A DNA stretch of 64,000 nucleotides, taken from Pseudomonas putida. Lineage in GTDB: Bacteria > Pseudomonadota > Gammaproteobacteria > Pseudomonadales > Pseudomonadaceae. Of the stretch, positions 35,143 to 44,021 are shown piece by piece. The first letter of the stretch is position 1, and every line of letters begins with the position of its first letter. Below the pieces are notes generated by a model. It worked only from the letters and a program-made list of their open reading frames with translations. It did no database searches and had not been told where the DNA came from. The stretch is taken from contig NZ_MNAH01000006.1 of NCBI RefSeq assembly GCF_001976065.1, positions 62,001 through 126,000 on the forward strand, in the 5' to 3' direction. The translations under genes and the position numbers were made by a program.

Positions 35143-36645
35143 ATGCCCATTGCCCTTTACCGTTTATTTCTCGCCGTCGCACTCCTGCTGCCCATGCTGG
35201 CCCACGCCGGTGACGCTGAAGACTTCGTCGCCGCCAATCCCGTGCAGCAAGCCAAATTGCTGGAAACCTGGGCCGCGCAGCCCGATCCGGCCCGTATCGA
35301 GCTGATCAACGCCCTGCAACAAGGCGAATTGACCATCGACGGCCAGCCGAAAACCTTGCGCCTGAATAACCGCCTGCGGGGTCTGATCGACACCGCATTG
35401 GCCAGCCACCAATTGCTTGCCGCCGACGCCAAAATCCGTCTGGACGCCGCACAGCAGTTGCAGAAAAGCGCCAAACCCGCGCAGCTGAAATTCCTTGACC
35501 AACAACTGGCGGGAGAACAGGACGAGAGCGTTCACGCCGCCCTCAGCCTGGCCCTGGCCAATCTGCAATTGGTCGACGCCGACCCGGCAGTGCGACTCGC
35601 CGCCATCCGCCTGCTCGGCGAAACCGGCGACCCACTGGCCCGCACCCGCCTCGAAAATCTGCTGGCGCCGGGCGTTGAAACCGACGCAAATGTACGCACC
35701 GCCGCCGAAACCAGTCTCGCCCAGGTCAAACGTAAATTGCTGGTGGGTGAACTCCTTGGCCAGGCCTTCAGCGGCATGTCCCTGGGCTCGATCCTGTTGC
35801 TCGCCGCCCTGGGACTGGCGATCACCTTCGGCCTCCTCGGCGTGATCAACATGGCCCATGGCGAGATGCTGATGCTCGGCGCCTACTCGACCTACGTGGT
35901 GCAGCTGATGTTCCAGCGCTTCGCCCCGCAGGCCATCGAGTTCTATCCGCTGATCGCGCTGCCGGTGGCGTTTTTCGTCACCGCCGGGATCGGCATGGCG
36001 CTGGAACGCACGGTGATTCGCCACCTCTACGGCCGTCCACTGGAAACCCTGCTCGCCACCTGGGGCATCAGCCTGATGTTGATCCAGTTGGTGCGCCTGG
36101 TGTTCGGCGCGCAAAACGTCGAGGTGGCCAACCCGGCGTGGTTGTCGGGCGGGATTCAAGTGCTGCCCAACCTGGTGCTGCCGTACAACCGCATCGTGAT
36201 CATCGCGTTCGCGCTGTTTGTGGTGGTGCTGACCTGGCTGCTGCTGAACAAGACGCGCCTGGGCCTGAACGTGCGCGCCGTCACTCAGAATCGCAACATG
36301 GCGGCCTGCTGTGGCGTGCCCACCGGGCGCGTGGATATGCTCGCCTTCGGCCTCGGCTCGGGCATTGCCGGCCTCGGCGGCGTGGCGCTCAGCCAGATCG
36401 GCAACGTCGGCCCGGACCTCGGCCAGAGCTACATCATCGACTCGTTCCTGGTAGTGGTGCTCGGTGGTGTCGGGCAACTGGCCGGTAGCGTGTTTGCCGC
36501 ATTCGGCCTGGGGATCGCCAACAAGATTCTCGAACCGCAAATCGGTGCCGTGCTCGGCAAGATCCTCATCCTCGCGCTGATCATTTTGTTCATCCAGAAA
36601 CGTCCGCAAGGCCTCTTCGCACTCAAAGGACGGGTGATCGACTGA
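35143..36645 (+). CDS. urtB: Urea ABC transporter, permease UrtB
   Basis: First of two membrane subunits of the urea importer. ATG 35143 begins a signal-like helix (LYRLFLAVALLLPMLAHAG); the open frame upstream runs through the REP and is not coding. The 500-residue protein has an extra N-terminal helical region of about 200 residues (HEAT-like alternation, e.g. AAIRLLGETGDPLARTRLEN) before a LivH-like permease with about eight helices (LAITFGLLGVINMAHGEMLM). Such an extended UrtB is usual in proteobacteria. It overlaps urtC by one base. Confidence 0.94.
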   Translation: MPIALYRLFLAVALLLPMLAHAGDAEDFVAANPVQQAKLLETWAAQPDPARIELINALQQGELTIDGQPKTLRLNNRLRGLIDTALASHQLLAADAKIRLDAAQQLQKSAKPAQLKFLDQQLAGEQDESVHAALSLALANLQLVDADPAVRLAAIRLLGETGDPLARTRLENLLAPGVETDANVRTAAETSLAQVKRKLLVGELLGQAFSGMSLGSILLLAALGLAITFGLLGVINMAHGEMLMLGAYSTYVVQLMFQRFAPQAIEFYPLIALPVAFFVTAGIGMALERTVIRHLYGRPLETLLATWGISLMLIQLVRLVFGAQNVEVANPAWLSGGIQVLPNLVLPYNRIVIIAFALFVVVLTWLLLNKTRLGLNVRAVTQNRNMAACCGVPTGRVDMLAFGLGSGIAGLGGVALSQIGNVGPDLGQSYIIDSFLVVVLGGVGQLAGSVFAAFGLGIANKILEPQIGAVLGKILILALIILFIQKRPQGLFALKGRVID

Positions 36646-37724
36646 TGAACCAGCCCCTGCTCGTTACCGCGACACAAAAAGCCGGCCCGAAAGTCACGAT
36701 TGCCGTTGGCGCGGTGATCCTCGTTTTGCTCCTGGCGTTGCCGCTGCTCTCATTGTTGCCCGCCGACAGTGCGCTGCACGTCTCCGCCTACACCCTGACC
36801 CTGGTGGGCAAGATCCTTTGCTACGCCATCGTTGCCCTGGCGCTGGACCTGGTCTGGGGGTATGCCGGCTTGCTATCCCTGGGTCACGGGCTGTTTTTCG
36901 CCCTCGGCGGTTATGCCATGGGCATGTACCTGATGCGCCAGGCCTCCGGCGATGGCTTGCCGGCCTTCATGACGTTCCTGTCGTGGAGCGAATTGCCCTG
37001 GTACTGGACCGGCACCAGCAGCTTTCTCTGGGCCATGTGTCTTGTCGTATTGGCGCCGGGATTGCTCGCGCTGGTGTTCGGTTTCTTCGCCTTCCGCTCG
37101 CGGATCAAGGGCGTGTATTTCTCGATCATGACCCAGGCCCTGACCTTCGCCGGCATGCTCCTGTTTTTCCGCAACGAAACCGGGTTTGGCGGCAATAACG
37201 GCTTCACCAACTTCCGCACGATTCTCGGCTTTGGCATTACTGAACCTGGCACCCGTGCAGTACTGTTTTTCGCCACGGTGCTATTGCTGGTGGCGAGCCT
37301 GTACATCGGTTGGCGCCTGGCCCAGAGCAAGTTTGGTCGAGTGCTGACCGCATTGCGCGACGCAGAAAACCGCTTGATGTTCTGCGGCTACGACCCGCGC
37401 GGATTCAAGCTGTTCGTGTGGGTGTTGAGCGCGGTGTTGTGCGGCCTGGCGGGTGCGTTGTACGTGCCGCAAGTGGGCATCATCAACCCGAGTGAAATGT
37501 CGCCGACCAACTCGATTGAAGCAGCGGTATGGGTCGCCCTCGGCGGTCGCGGCACCTTGATTGGTCCATTGCTCGGCGCCGGCGTGGTCAACGGCATGAA
37601 GAGCTGGTTCACCGTGGCCTTCCCGGAATACTGGCTGTTCTTCCTCGGCGCGCTGTTCATCGTCGTGACCCTGTACCTGCCCAAGGGCGTGATCGGTTTG
37701 CTGAAGAAAAGAGGTGAACAATGA
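36645..37724 (+). CDS. urtC: Urea ABC transporter, permease UrtC
   Basis: Second membrane subunit (LivM-like), 359 residues with about nine hydrophobic helices. Family landmarks include ALDLVWGYAGLLSLGHGLFF near the N-terminus and EMSPTNSIEAAVWVALGGRG near the C-terminus. It starts in the urtB stop codon (TGATG) and overlaps urtD by four bases, so the four membrane and ATPase genes are coupled. Confidence 0.95.
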   Translation: MNQPLLVTATQKAGPKVTIAVGAVILVLLLALPLLSLLPADSALHVSAYTLTLVGKILCYAIVALALDLVWGYAGLLSLGHGLFFALGGYAMGMYLMRQASGDGLPAFMTFLSWSELPWYWTGTSSFLWAMCLVVLAPGLLALVFGFFAFRSRIKGVYFSIMTQALTFAGMLLFFRNETGFGGNNGFTNFRTILGFGITEPGTRAVLFFATVLLLVASLYIGWRLAQSKFGRVLTALRDAENRLMFCGYDPRGFKLFVWVLSAVLCGLAGALYVPQVGIINPSEMSPTNSIEAAVWVALGGRGTLIGPLLGAGVVNGMKSWFTVAFPEYWLFFLGALFIVVTLYLPKGVIGLLKKRGEQ

Positions 37725-38590
37725 GAGTCACTGCGACCGCTGAATTCATGCTCGAACCGGCGTTTTTTCCCGTGGAGCCGAACAAGGACGCCGGCACCAG
37801 CCGCGATGTCATCGGCCTCGGCCAGCGTGCAGGCAAAGGCCTGAACACCCGCCATGGCACCATCCTGACCCTGGAAGACATCAGCGTCAGCTTCGATGGT
37901 TTCAAGGCGCTGAACGACTTGAACCTGTACATCGGCGTCGGCGAACTGCGCTGCATCATCGGCCCCAACGGCGCGGGCAAGACCACGCTGATGGACGTGA
38001 TCACCGGCAAGACCCGCCCCAGCCACGGCAAGGCCTGGTTCGGCGAAACCCTGGACCTGACGCAGATGAGCGAAGTGCAGATTGCCCAGGCCGGCATTGG
38101 CCGCAAATTCCAGAAACCGACCGTGTTCGAAGCCCTGAGTGTGTTCGAGAACCTGGAGCTGGCGCAGAAAACCGACAAGTCGGTGTGGGCCAGTCTGCGG
38201 GCGCGCTTGAGTGGCGAACAGAAAGACCGGATCGCCGAGGTGCTCGACACCATTCGCCTGACCGCTTCGGTCAATCGTCCCGCTGGCTTGCTGTCCCACG
38301 GCCAGAAGCAGTTCCTGGAAATCGGCATGCTGTTGATGCAAGACCCGCAACTGCTGCTGCTCGACGAACCGGTGGCCGGCATGACCGACGCCGAAACCGA
38401 ATTCACCGCCGAACTGTTCAAGACCCTGGCCGGCAAGCACTCGCTGATGGTGGTGGAGCACGACATGGGCTTCGTCGGCTCGATCGCCGACCACGTCACC
38501 GTGTTGCACCAGGGCAGCGTGCTGGCCGAGGGATCGCTGGAGCAGGTGCAGGACAACGAACGGGTGATCGACGTGTATCTCGGCCGCTGA
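37721..38590 (+). CDS. urtD: Urea ABC transporter, ATP-binding protein UrtD
   Basis: First ATPase subunit (LivG-like), 289 residues. Walker A is GPNGAGKTT, the signature is LSHGQKQFLEIG and Walker B is LLLLDEPVAG, all intact. An N-terminal extension of about 45 residues precedes the ABC domain. ATG 37721 overlaps the urtC stop; LEDISVSFDGFKAL marks the start of the conserved domain. A REP pair separates it from urtE. Confidence 0.95.
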   Translation: MRVTATAEFMLEPAFFPVEPNKDAGTSRDVIGLGQRAGKGLNTRHGTILTLEDISVSFDGFKALNDLNLYIGVGELRCIIGPNGAGKTTLMDVITGKTRPSHGKAWFGETLDLTQMSEVQIAQAGIGRKFQKPTVFEALSVFENLELAQKTDKSVWASLRARLSGEQKDRIAEVLDTIRLTASVNRPAGLLSHGQKQFLEIGMLLMQDPQLLLLDEPVAGMTDAETEFTAELFKTLAGKHSLMVVEHDMGFVGSIADHVTVLHQGSVLAEGSLEQVQDNERVIDVYLGR

Positions 38591-38607
38591 GATTTGCGAA
38601 CACCGAA

Positions 38608-38683
38608 CCTGTAGGAGCTGGCTTGCCAGCGAAGCTTTTGGCGTCATTCAGTACGCCTTCGCTGGCAAGCCAGCTCCTACAGG
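38608..38683. repeat. REP pair (second class) between urtD and urtE
   Basis: Perfect inverted arms 38608-38634 and 38657-38683 with core GTAGGAGCTGGCTTGCCAGC. This core differs from the GTGGGAGCGGG class by fixed substitutions and recurs at 40284 and 42126. Confidence 0.92.
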
Positions 38684-38703
38684 GATTTGAGGAGAGTTTG
38701 AAC

Positions 38704-39402
38704 ATGCTGCAAGTTGACAAGCTGCACCAATACTACGGCGGTAGCCACATCCTGCGCGGCCTGACGTTTGACGTGAAGGTCGGCGAAGTCACCTGCCTGC
38801 TCGGCCGTAACGGCGTGGGCAAGACCACCCTGCTCAAGTGCCTGATGGGCCTGCTGCCGGCCAAGGAAGGCGCGGTGAATTGGGAGGGCAAACCGATCAC
38901 CGCGTTCAAGCCGCACCAGCGGGTGCATGCCGGCATCGCCTACGTGCCCCAGGGCCGGGAGATCTTCGGCCGCCTGACCGTGGAGGAAAACCTGCTGATG
39001 GGGTTGTCGCGCTTTCCCGGCGGTGAGGCCAAGGAAGTCCCGGCGTTCATCTACGAACTGTTTCCGGTACTGCTGCAGATGAAGCAACGGCGCGGCGGTG
39101 ACTTGTCCGGCGGCCAACAGCAGCAATTGGCGATTGGCCGGGCGTTGGCCAGCCGCCCACGCCTGTTGATTCTCGACGAGCCCACCGAAGGCATCCAGCC
39201 GTCGGTGATCAAGGAAATCGGCGCAGTGATCAAGAAACTTGCGGCGCGCGGTGACATGGCGATTTTGCTGGTGGAGCAGTTCTACGACTTTGCCGCCGAA
39301 CTGGCCGATCAGTACCTGGTGATGTCCCGCGGCGAGATCGTGCAGCAGGGCCGCGGCGAAAACATGGAAGCCGAAGGTGTCCGCGGCCTGGTTACGATCT
39401 AA
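38704..39402 (+). CDS. urtE: Urea ABC transporter, ATP-binding protein UrtE
   Basis: Second ATPase subunit (LivF-like), 232 residues from ATG 38704, which follows GAGGAGAG; the upstream open frame is within urtD and the REP. Walker A GRNGVGKTT, signature LSGGQQQQLAIG and Walker B LLILDEPTEGI are intact. The ureD gene starts 31 bases later, which joins uptake and hydrolysis of urea in one transcription unit. Confidence 0.95.
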   Translation: MLQVDKLHQYYGGSHILRGLTFDVKVGEVTCLLGRNGVGKTTLLKCLMGLLPAKEGAVNWEGKPITAFKPHQRVHAGIAYVPQGREIFGRLTVEENLLMGLSRFPGGEAKEVPAFIYELFPVLLQMKQRRGGDLSGGQQQQLAIGRALASRPRLLILDEPTEGIQPSVIKEIGAVIKKLAARGDMAILLVEQFYDFAAELADQYLVMSRGEIVQQGRGENMEAEGVRGLVTI

Positions 39403-39432
39403 TCTGTGGCGTCCTGACGATAATCAGAAACT

Positions 39433-40272
39433 ATGAATCTACCACTACCTACTGCCCTGTTTACCCCGAGCTGGCATGCCGAGCTGGAGCTGGGCTACGC
39501 CCGCTTCGGCGACAGCACACGCCCGGTCCAGCGACGGCACAAAGGCCCGCTGCGGGTGCAGAAGCACCTGTATGCCGAAGGGCCCGAAGTGTGCCAGCAC
39601 ATCATCGTGCATCCGCCGGGCGGGATCGCCGGCGGCGACCGCTTGGACATCAGCGCCAGTGTCGGCCGTGAGGCGTGGGCGCAAATCACCAGCCCCGGCG
39701 CGGCCAAGTGGTATCGCGCGGCAGGCCCGGCTTATCAGAAACTTGACCTGAAAGTGGCCCAGGGCGCGACACTGGAATGGCTGCCACAAGAGACGATCAT
39801 CTTCAGCGATGCCCGGGCCGAACTCAGCACGACCATTGATCTGCAAGGTGATGCGCGGCTGTTTTATTGGGATGTGGTGGCGCTGGGTCGCCCGGCCAGT
39901 GGCGAGCGTTTCGATCTCGGCCATTTCCAGGGGCAACTGGATATCCGCCGCGACGGCCAGTTGCTCTGGCACGAACGCCAGCGCATTGTCGGTGGTGATG
40001 GCTTGCTCGACTCGCCGATCGGGCTGGATGGGCAACCGGTGTTTGCCACCCTGCTGGTGACCGGGGAAATTGACAGCGATCTGCTGGAGCAATGCCGTTC
40101 ATTGCCCAACGATGTGCGCGGGGATTTGACCCAGTTGCCGGGGCTTCTGGTTGCTCGTTGCCTGGCCAGCGAAGCGCTGCTGGCGCGAGGCTGGCTGATT
40201 GATTTGTGGCGGTTATTGCGCCCTGCACTGCTCGGCCGAGAAGCCCTCCCCCCCAGAATATGGAGCACCTGA
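39433..40272 (+). CDS. ureD: Urease accessory protein UreD
   Basis: Scaffold that, with UreF and UreG, loads nickel into apo-urease. The 279-residue protein has the family sequences LELGYARFGDSTRPVQRRHKG near the N-terminus, HIIVHPPGGIAGGD, and EWLPQETIIFSDA. It is the only maturation gene in this window; ureE, ureF and ureG must lie elsewhere, as in PAO1 where they are separated from the structural genes. Confidence 0.94.
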   Translation: MNLPLPTALFTPSWHAELELGYARFGDSTRPVQRRHKGPLRVQKHLYAEGPEVCQHIIVHPPGGIAGGDRLDISASVGREAWAQITSPGAAKWYRAAGPAYQKLDLKVAQGATLEWLPQETIIFSDARAELSTTIDLQGDARLFYWDVVALGRPASGERFDLGHFQGQLDIRRDGQLLWHERQRIVGGDGLLDSPIGLDGQPVFATLLVTGEIDSDLLEQCRSLPNDVRGDLTQLPGLLVARCLASEALLARGWLIDLWRLLRPALLGREALPPRIWST

Positions 40273-40283
40273 ACACCGCTCCC

Positions 40284-40359
40284 CCTGCAGGAGCTGGCTT
40301 GCCAGCGAAGGCGTACTCAATGTCGCCAAAAGCTTCGCTGGCAAGCCAGCTCCTACAGG
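40284..40359. repeat. REP pair (second class) between ureD and ureA
   Basis: Inverted arms 40284-40310 and 40333-40359 with the GTAGGAGCTGGCTTGCCAGC core (left arm GCAGGAG). The loop holds the same GCGTACT-type bases as the copy at 38608, which points to recent duplication. Confidence 0.9.
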
Positions 40360-40408
40360 TGATGTATTTACAGATCCGAATTTTTATCTGCCCAGATGGA
40401 CTCCAACG

Positions 40409-40711
<303 letters not shown>

Positions 40712-40720
40712 GGACGCGCC

Positions 40721-41254
40721 ATGACTTATCACATCCGCGATGCGGTGCATGCCGACCTGCCGGCGATCCGTGACATCTACAACGACGCGGTGCTCAACAC
40801 CACGGCGATCTGGAACGAACAGGCCGTGGACCTCGGCAACCGCCAGGCCTGGTTCAGCGCCCGGCAATCCCAGGGTTATCCGATCCTGGTGATCGTCGAC
40901 GGCGAGAACAGCGTGCTGGGCTACGCTTCGTTTGGTGATTGGCGACCGTTCGATGGTTTCCGCCACACCGTCGAGCATTCGGTCTACGTGCGCAGCGACC
41001 AGCGCGGCAATGGCCTGGGCCCACGATTGATGGACGTGCTGATCGAGCGCGCCAAAGACTGCAACAAACATGTGATGGTCGCCGCCATCGAAAGCGGCAA
41101 TGCCGCTTCCATTCGTCTGCATGAACGCGTCGGTTTCGTGACCACCGGCCAGATGCCGCAAGTCGGCACCAAGTTCGGTCGCTGGCTGGACCTGACCTTC
41201 ATGCAACTGACACTCAATCCTGGCGCCGAACCGCCGCCCGCCAACAAGGAGTAA
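40721..41254 (+). CDS. GNAT acetyltransferase, phosphinothricin/methionine-sulfoximine type
   Basis: Acetyl-CoA dependent N-acetyltransferase of 177 residues beginning IRDAVHADLPAIRDIYNDAV, the hallmark of the Pat/PitA group that acetylates methionine sulfoximine and phosphinothricin. The acetyl-CoA loop RSDQRGNGLGPRLM is intact and EHSVYVRSD precedes it. An orthologous gene (PA4866) lies at the same place between ureA and ureB in PAO1. It starts nine bases after ureA. Substrate assignment is by family. Confidence 0.88.
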   Translation: MTYHIRDAVHADLPAIRDIYNDAVLNTTAIWNEQAVDLGNRQAWFSARQSQGYPILVIVDGENSVLGYASFGDWRPFDGFRHTVEHSVYVRSDQRGNGLGPRLMDVLIERAKDCNKHVMVAAIESGNAASIRLHERVGFVTTGQMPQVGTKFGRWLDLTFMQLTLNPGAEPPPANKE

Positions 41255-41260
41255 CACCTG

Positions 41261-41794
41261 ATGAACGCCGCCCAACTGCGACGCGTCAACATTGAAAGCT
41301 TTGCGCACTATCGTCAGGGTTTGATCGATTTGCTCCTCGACGCCGTCGGCTATGGCGCCAGTGTCGGGTTCATGGCGAATCTGGACGCGACGCAGGCCCG
41401 CGCCTATTTCGATGAAGTCCAGGAGAACCTGAACAAGGGCAATGTACTGCTGTGGGTGGTGGTCAAGGACGAGCAGGTCCAGGCCAGTGTACAGCTGACC
41501 CTGTGCCAGAAAGCCAATGGCCTGAACCGCGCTGAGGTGCAGAAACTGCTGGTGCGCGAGGACGCCAGGCGCCGCGGCCTGGGCCAACAATTGATGAGCG
41601 CACTGGAACAGGCGGCCCTGCAGCACAAACGCGGCATGCTCTACCTTGATACCGAGGCCGGCTCACCTGCCGAGGATTTCTACAAGGCACTGGGTTACAC
41701 CCGCGCCGGCGAAATCCCCGACTACGCCTGCGATCCGAGCGGCCTCTACAAGCCCACCGCCCTCTATTACAAGATTCTCCAGGGAGCCCATTGA
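41261..41794 (+). CDS. GNAT family N-acetyltransferase
   Basis: A second acetyltransferase, also 177 residues but clearly different in sequence. The acetyl-CoA binding loop is REDARRRGLGQQLMSALE, followed by LYLDTEAGSPAEDFYKALGY. It begins six bases after the first and its stop overlaps the ureB start by one base (TGATG), so it is firmly in the urease operon. PAO1 has only one acetyltransferase here as I recall. Substrate unknown. Confidence 0.88.
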   Translation: MNAAQLRRVNIESFAHYRQGLIDLLLDAVGYGASVGFMANLDATQARAYFDEVQENLNKGNVLLWVVVKDEQVQASVQLTLCQKANGLNRAEVQKLLVREDARRRGLGQQLMSALEQAALQHKRGMLYLDTEAGSPAEDFYKALGYTRAGEIPDYACDPSGLYKPTALYYKILQGAH

Positions 41795-42099
41795 TGATTC
41801 CCGGTGAATACCAGATCCAGCCCGGCGACATCGAACTCAACGTCGGCCGCCGTACTGTCAGCTTGAAAGTGGCCAACAGCGGCGACCGGCCGATCCAGGT
41901 TGGCTCGCACTACCACTTTTTCGAAACAAACGACGCCCTGACCTTCGACCGCGCCAGCAGTCGCGGCATGCGCCTGAACATCCCCGCCGGCACCGCCGTG
42001 CGTTTTGAACCGGGCCAGAGCCGCGAGGTCGAGCTTGTCGATCTGGCCGGGCATCGCCGGGTGTTCGGCTTTGCCGGACGGATCATGGGCGACCTTTAA
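41794..42099 (+). CDS. ureB: Urease subunit beta
   Basis: Structural beta subunit of urease, 101 residues from ATG 41794; a TTG one codon earlier is a possible alternative. It shows the canonical MIPGEYQIQPGDIELNVGRR start and GSHYHFFETNDAL. It starts within the stop of the second acetyltransferase and is followed by a REP gap before ureC. Confidence 0.97.
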   Translation: MIPGEYQIQPGDIELNVGRRTVSLKVANSGDRPIQVGSHYHFFETNDALTFDRASSRGMRLNIPAGTAVRFEPGQSREVELVDLAGHRRVFGFAGRIMGDL

Positions 42100-42125
42100 G
42101 TGATGTGCAGCCTGTACCGGCCCCT

Positions 42126-42194
42126 TCGCTGGCAAGCCAGCTCCTACAGGGGATCGTATTTCAACGGAAATTGTAGGAGCTGGCTTGCCAGCGA
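42126..42194. repeat. REP pair (second class) between ureB and ureC
   Basis: Inverted arms TCGCTGGCAAGCCAGCTCCTACA (42126-42148; core part) and its complement at 42172-42194. Third copy of the second REP class in under 4 kb. Confidence 0.9.
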
Positions 42195-42245
42195 TAGCGA
42201 GCTACGCGAGCGGTCTCGAAAACCATTGAATCCCAAGGCAAGCGC

Positions 42246-43946
42246 ATGAAAATTTCAAAACAAGCCTACGCCGACATGTTCGGCCCCACCGTCGGTGACA
42301 AGGTCCGCCTGGCCGACACCGAGCTATGGGTCGAAGTGGAAAAAGACTTCACCACCTACGGCGAAGAAGTGAAGTTCGGCGGTGGCAAGGTTATCCGTGA
42401 CGGCCAGGGCCAGAGCCAGTTACTGGCCGCTGAAGTCGTCGATACCCTGATCACCAACGCGCTGATCATCGACCACTGGGGCATCGTCAAGGCGGACGTC
42501 GGCCTTAAGGACGGTCGCATCGCCGCCATCGGCAAAGCCGGCAACCCGGACATCCAGCCCGACGTCAACATCGCCATCGGCGCCAGCACCGAAGTGATCG
42601 CCGGCGAAGGCATGATCCTCACCGCCGGCGGCATCGACACGCACATCCACTTCATCTGCCCGCAGCAGATCGAAGAAGCGCTGATGAGCGGTGTCACCAC
42701 CATGATCGGCGGCGGCACCGGGCCTGCCACCGGCACCAACGCCACCACCTGCACCTCCGGGCCATGGCATCTGGCGCGCATGCTCCAGGCCGCCGACGCC
42801 TTCCCGATGAACATCGGCCTGACCGGCAAGGGCAACGCCAGCCTGCCCGAGCCGCTGATAGAACAGGTCAAGGCCGGCGCCATCGGCCTCAAGCTCCACG
42901 AAGACTGGGGCACCACCCCGGCAAGCATCGACAACTGCCTGAGTGTCGCCGACCAGTACGACGTGCAGGTGGCGATCCACACCGACACCCTCAACGAGTC
43001 GGGCTTCGTGGAAACCACCCTCGCCGCTTTCAAGGGTCGTACCATCCACACCTATCACACCGAAGGAGCGGGCGGTGGCCATGCCCCGGACATCATCAAG
43101 GCCTGCGGCTTCGCGAACGTGCTGCCGAGCTCTACCAACCCGACCCGGCCGTTCACCCGCAACACTATCGACGAACACCTCGACATGCTGATGGTCTGTC
43201 ACCACCTGGACCCGAGCATTGCCGAAGACGTGGCCTTCGCCGAAAGCCGCATTCGCCGCGAAACCATCGCCGCCGAAGACATCCTCCACGACCTCGGCGC
43301 GTTCTCGATGATCAGCTCCGACAGCCAGGCCATGGGCCGTGTCGGTGAGGTGATCACCCGCACCTGGCAAACTGCCGACAAGATGAAAAAGCAGCGCGGC
43401 CCGCTGCCCCTGGACGGCGAAGGCAACGACAACTTCCGCGCCAAACGCTACATCGCCAAGTACACCATCAACCCGGCGATCACCCATGGCATCAGCCATG
43501 AAGTGGGCTCGATCGAAGTGGGTAAATGGGCCGACCTGGTGCTCTGGCGTCCAGCGTTCTTCGGGGTCAAACCCACGCTGATCCTCAAGGGCGGTGCTAT
43601 CGCGGCCAGCCTGATGGGTGATGCCAACGCCTCGATTCCAACGCCGCAACCGGTGCACTACCGGCCGATGTTCGCCAGTTATGGCGGATCCCTGCACGCC
43701 ACCAGCCTGACCTTTATCAGCCAGGCGGCGCAGGAGGCCGGGCTTGCTGAAGCCCTGGGCTTGAAGAAGAAAATCGCCGTGGTCAAAGGTTGTCGCAAGG
43801 TGCAGAAAACCGATTTGATCCACAACGATTACCTGCCAGACATCGAGGTCGATCCGCAGACTTATCAGGTCAAGGCTGACGGCATTTTGCTGTGGTGCGA
43901 GCCGGCGGATGTGTTGCCGATGGCCCAGCGTTACTTCCTGTTCTGA
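42246..43946 (+). CDS. ureC: Urease subunit alpha (catalytic)
   Basis: Catalytic subunit that hydrolyses urea to ammonia and carbamate at a two-nickel centre. The 566-residue protein has every expected landmark: the first nickel histidines in GGIDTHIHFICPQQ, the carbamylated lysine in GLKLHEDWG, the mobile-flap cysteine in LMVCHHLDPS, and the aspartate ligand region SSDSQAMGRVGE. Last gene of the locus, closed by a strong shared terminator. Confidence 0.98.
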   Translation: MKISKQAYADMFGPTVGDKVRLADTELWVEVEKDFTTYGEEVKFGGGKVIRDGQGQSQLLAAEVVDTLITNALIIDHWGIVKADVGLKDGRIAAIGKAGNPDIQPDVNIAIGASTEVIAGEGMILTAGGIDTHIHFICPQQIEEALMSGVTTMIGGGTGPATGTNATTCTSGPWHLARMLQAADAFPMNIGLTGKGNASLPEPLIEQVKAGAIGLKLHEDWGTTPASIDNCLSVADQYDVQVAIHTDTLNESGFVETTLAAFKGRTIHTYHTEGAGGGHAPDIIKACGFANVLPSSTNPTRPFTRNTIDEHLDMLMVCHHLDPSIAEDVAFAESRIRRETIAAEDILHDLGAFSMISSDSQAMGRVGEVITRTWQTADKMKKQRGPLPLDGEGNDNFRAKRYIAKYTINPAITHGISHEVGSIEVGKWADLVLWRPAFFGVKPTLILKGGAIAASLMGDANASIPTPQPVHYRPMFASYGGSLHATSLTFISQAAQEAGLAEALGLKKKIAVVKGCRKVQKTDLIHNDYLPDIEVDPQTYQVKADGILLWCEPADVLPMAQRYFLF

Positions 43947-43965
43947 TCGACTGAGCAACGCAAGG

Positions 43966-44003
43966 AAAAGGCCTGGATGCTTGCGCAGACCCAGGCCTTT
44001 GTT
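43966..44003. terminator. Bidirectional terminator between ureC and the LRR-NEL gene
   Basis: AAAGGCCTGG (43967-43976) pairs with CCAGGCCTTT (43991-44000), with TTTGTTCTT following on the plus strand and TTTTCCTTG on the minus strand. It can stop both the urease transcript and the converging LRR-NEL transcript. Confidence 0.88.
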
Positions 44004-44021
44004 CTTCGTTTAATGACGGCA

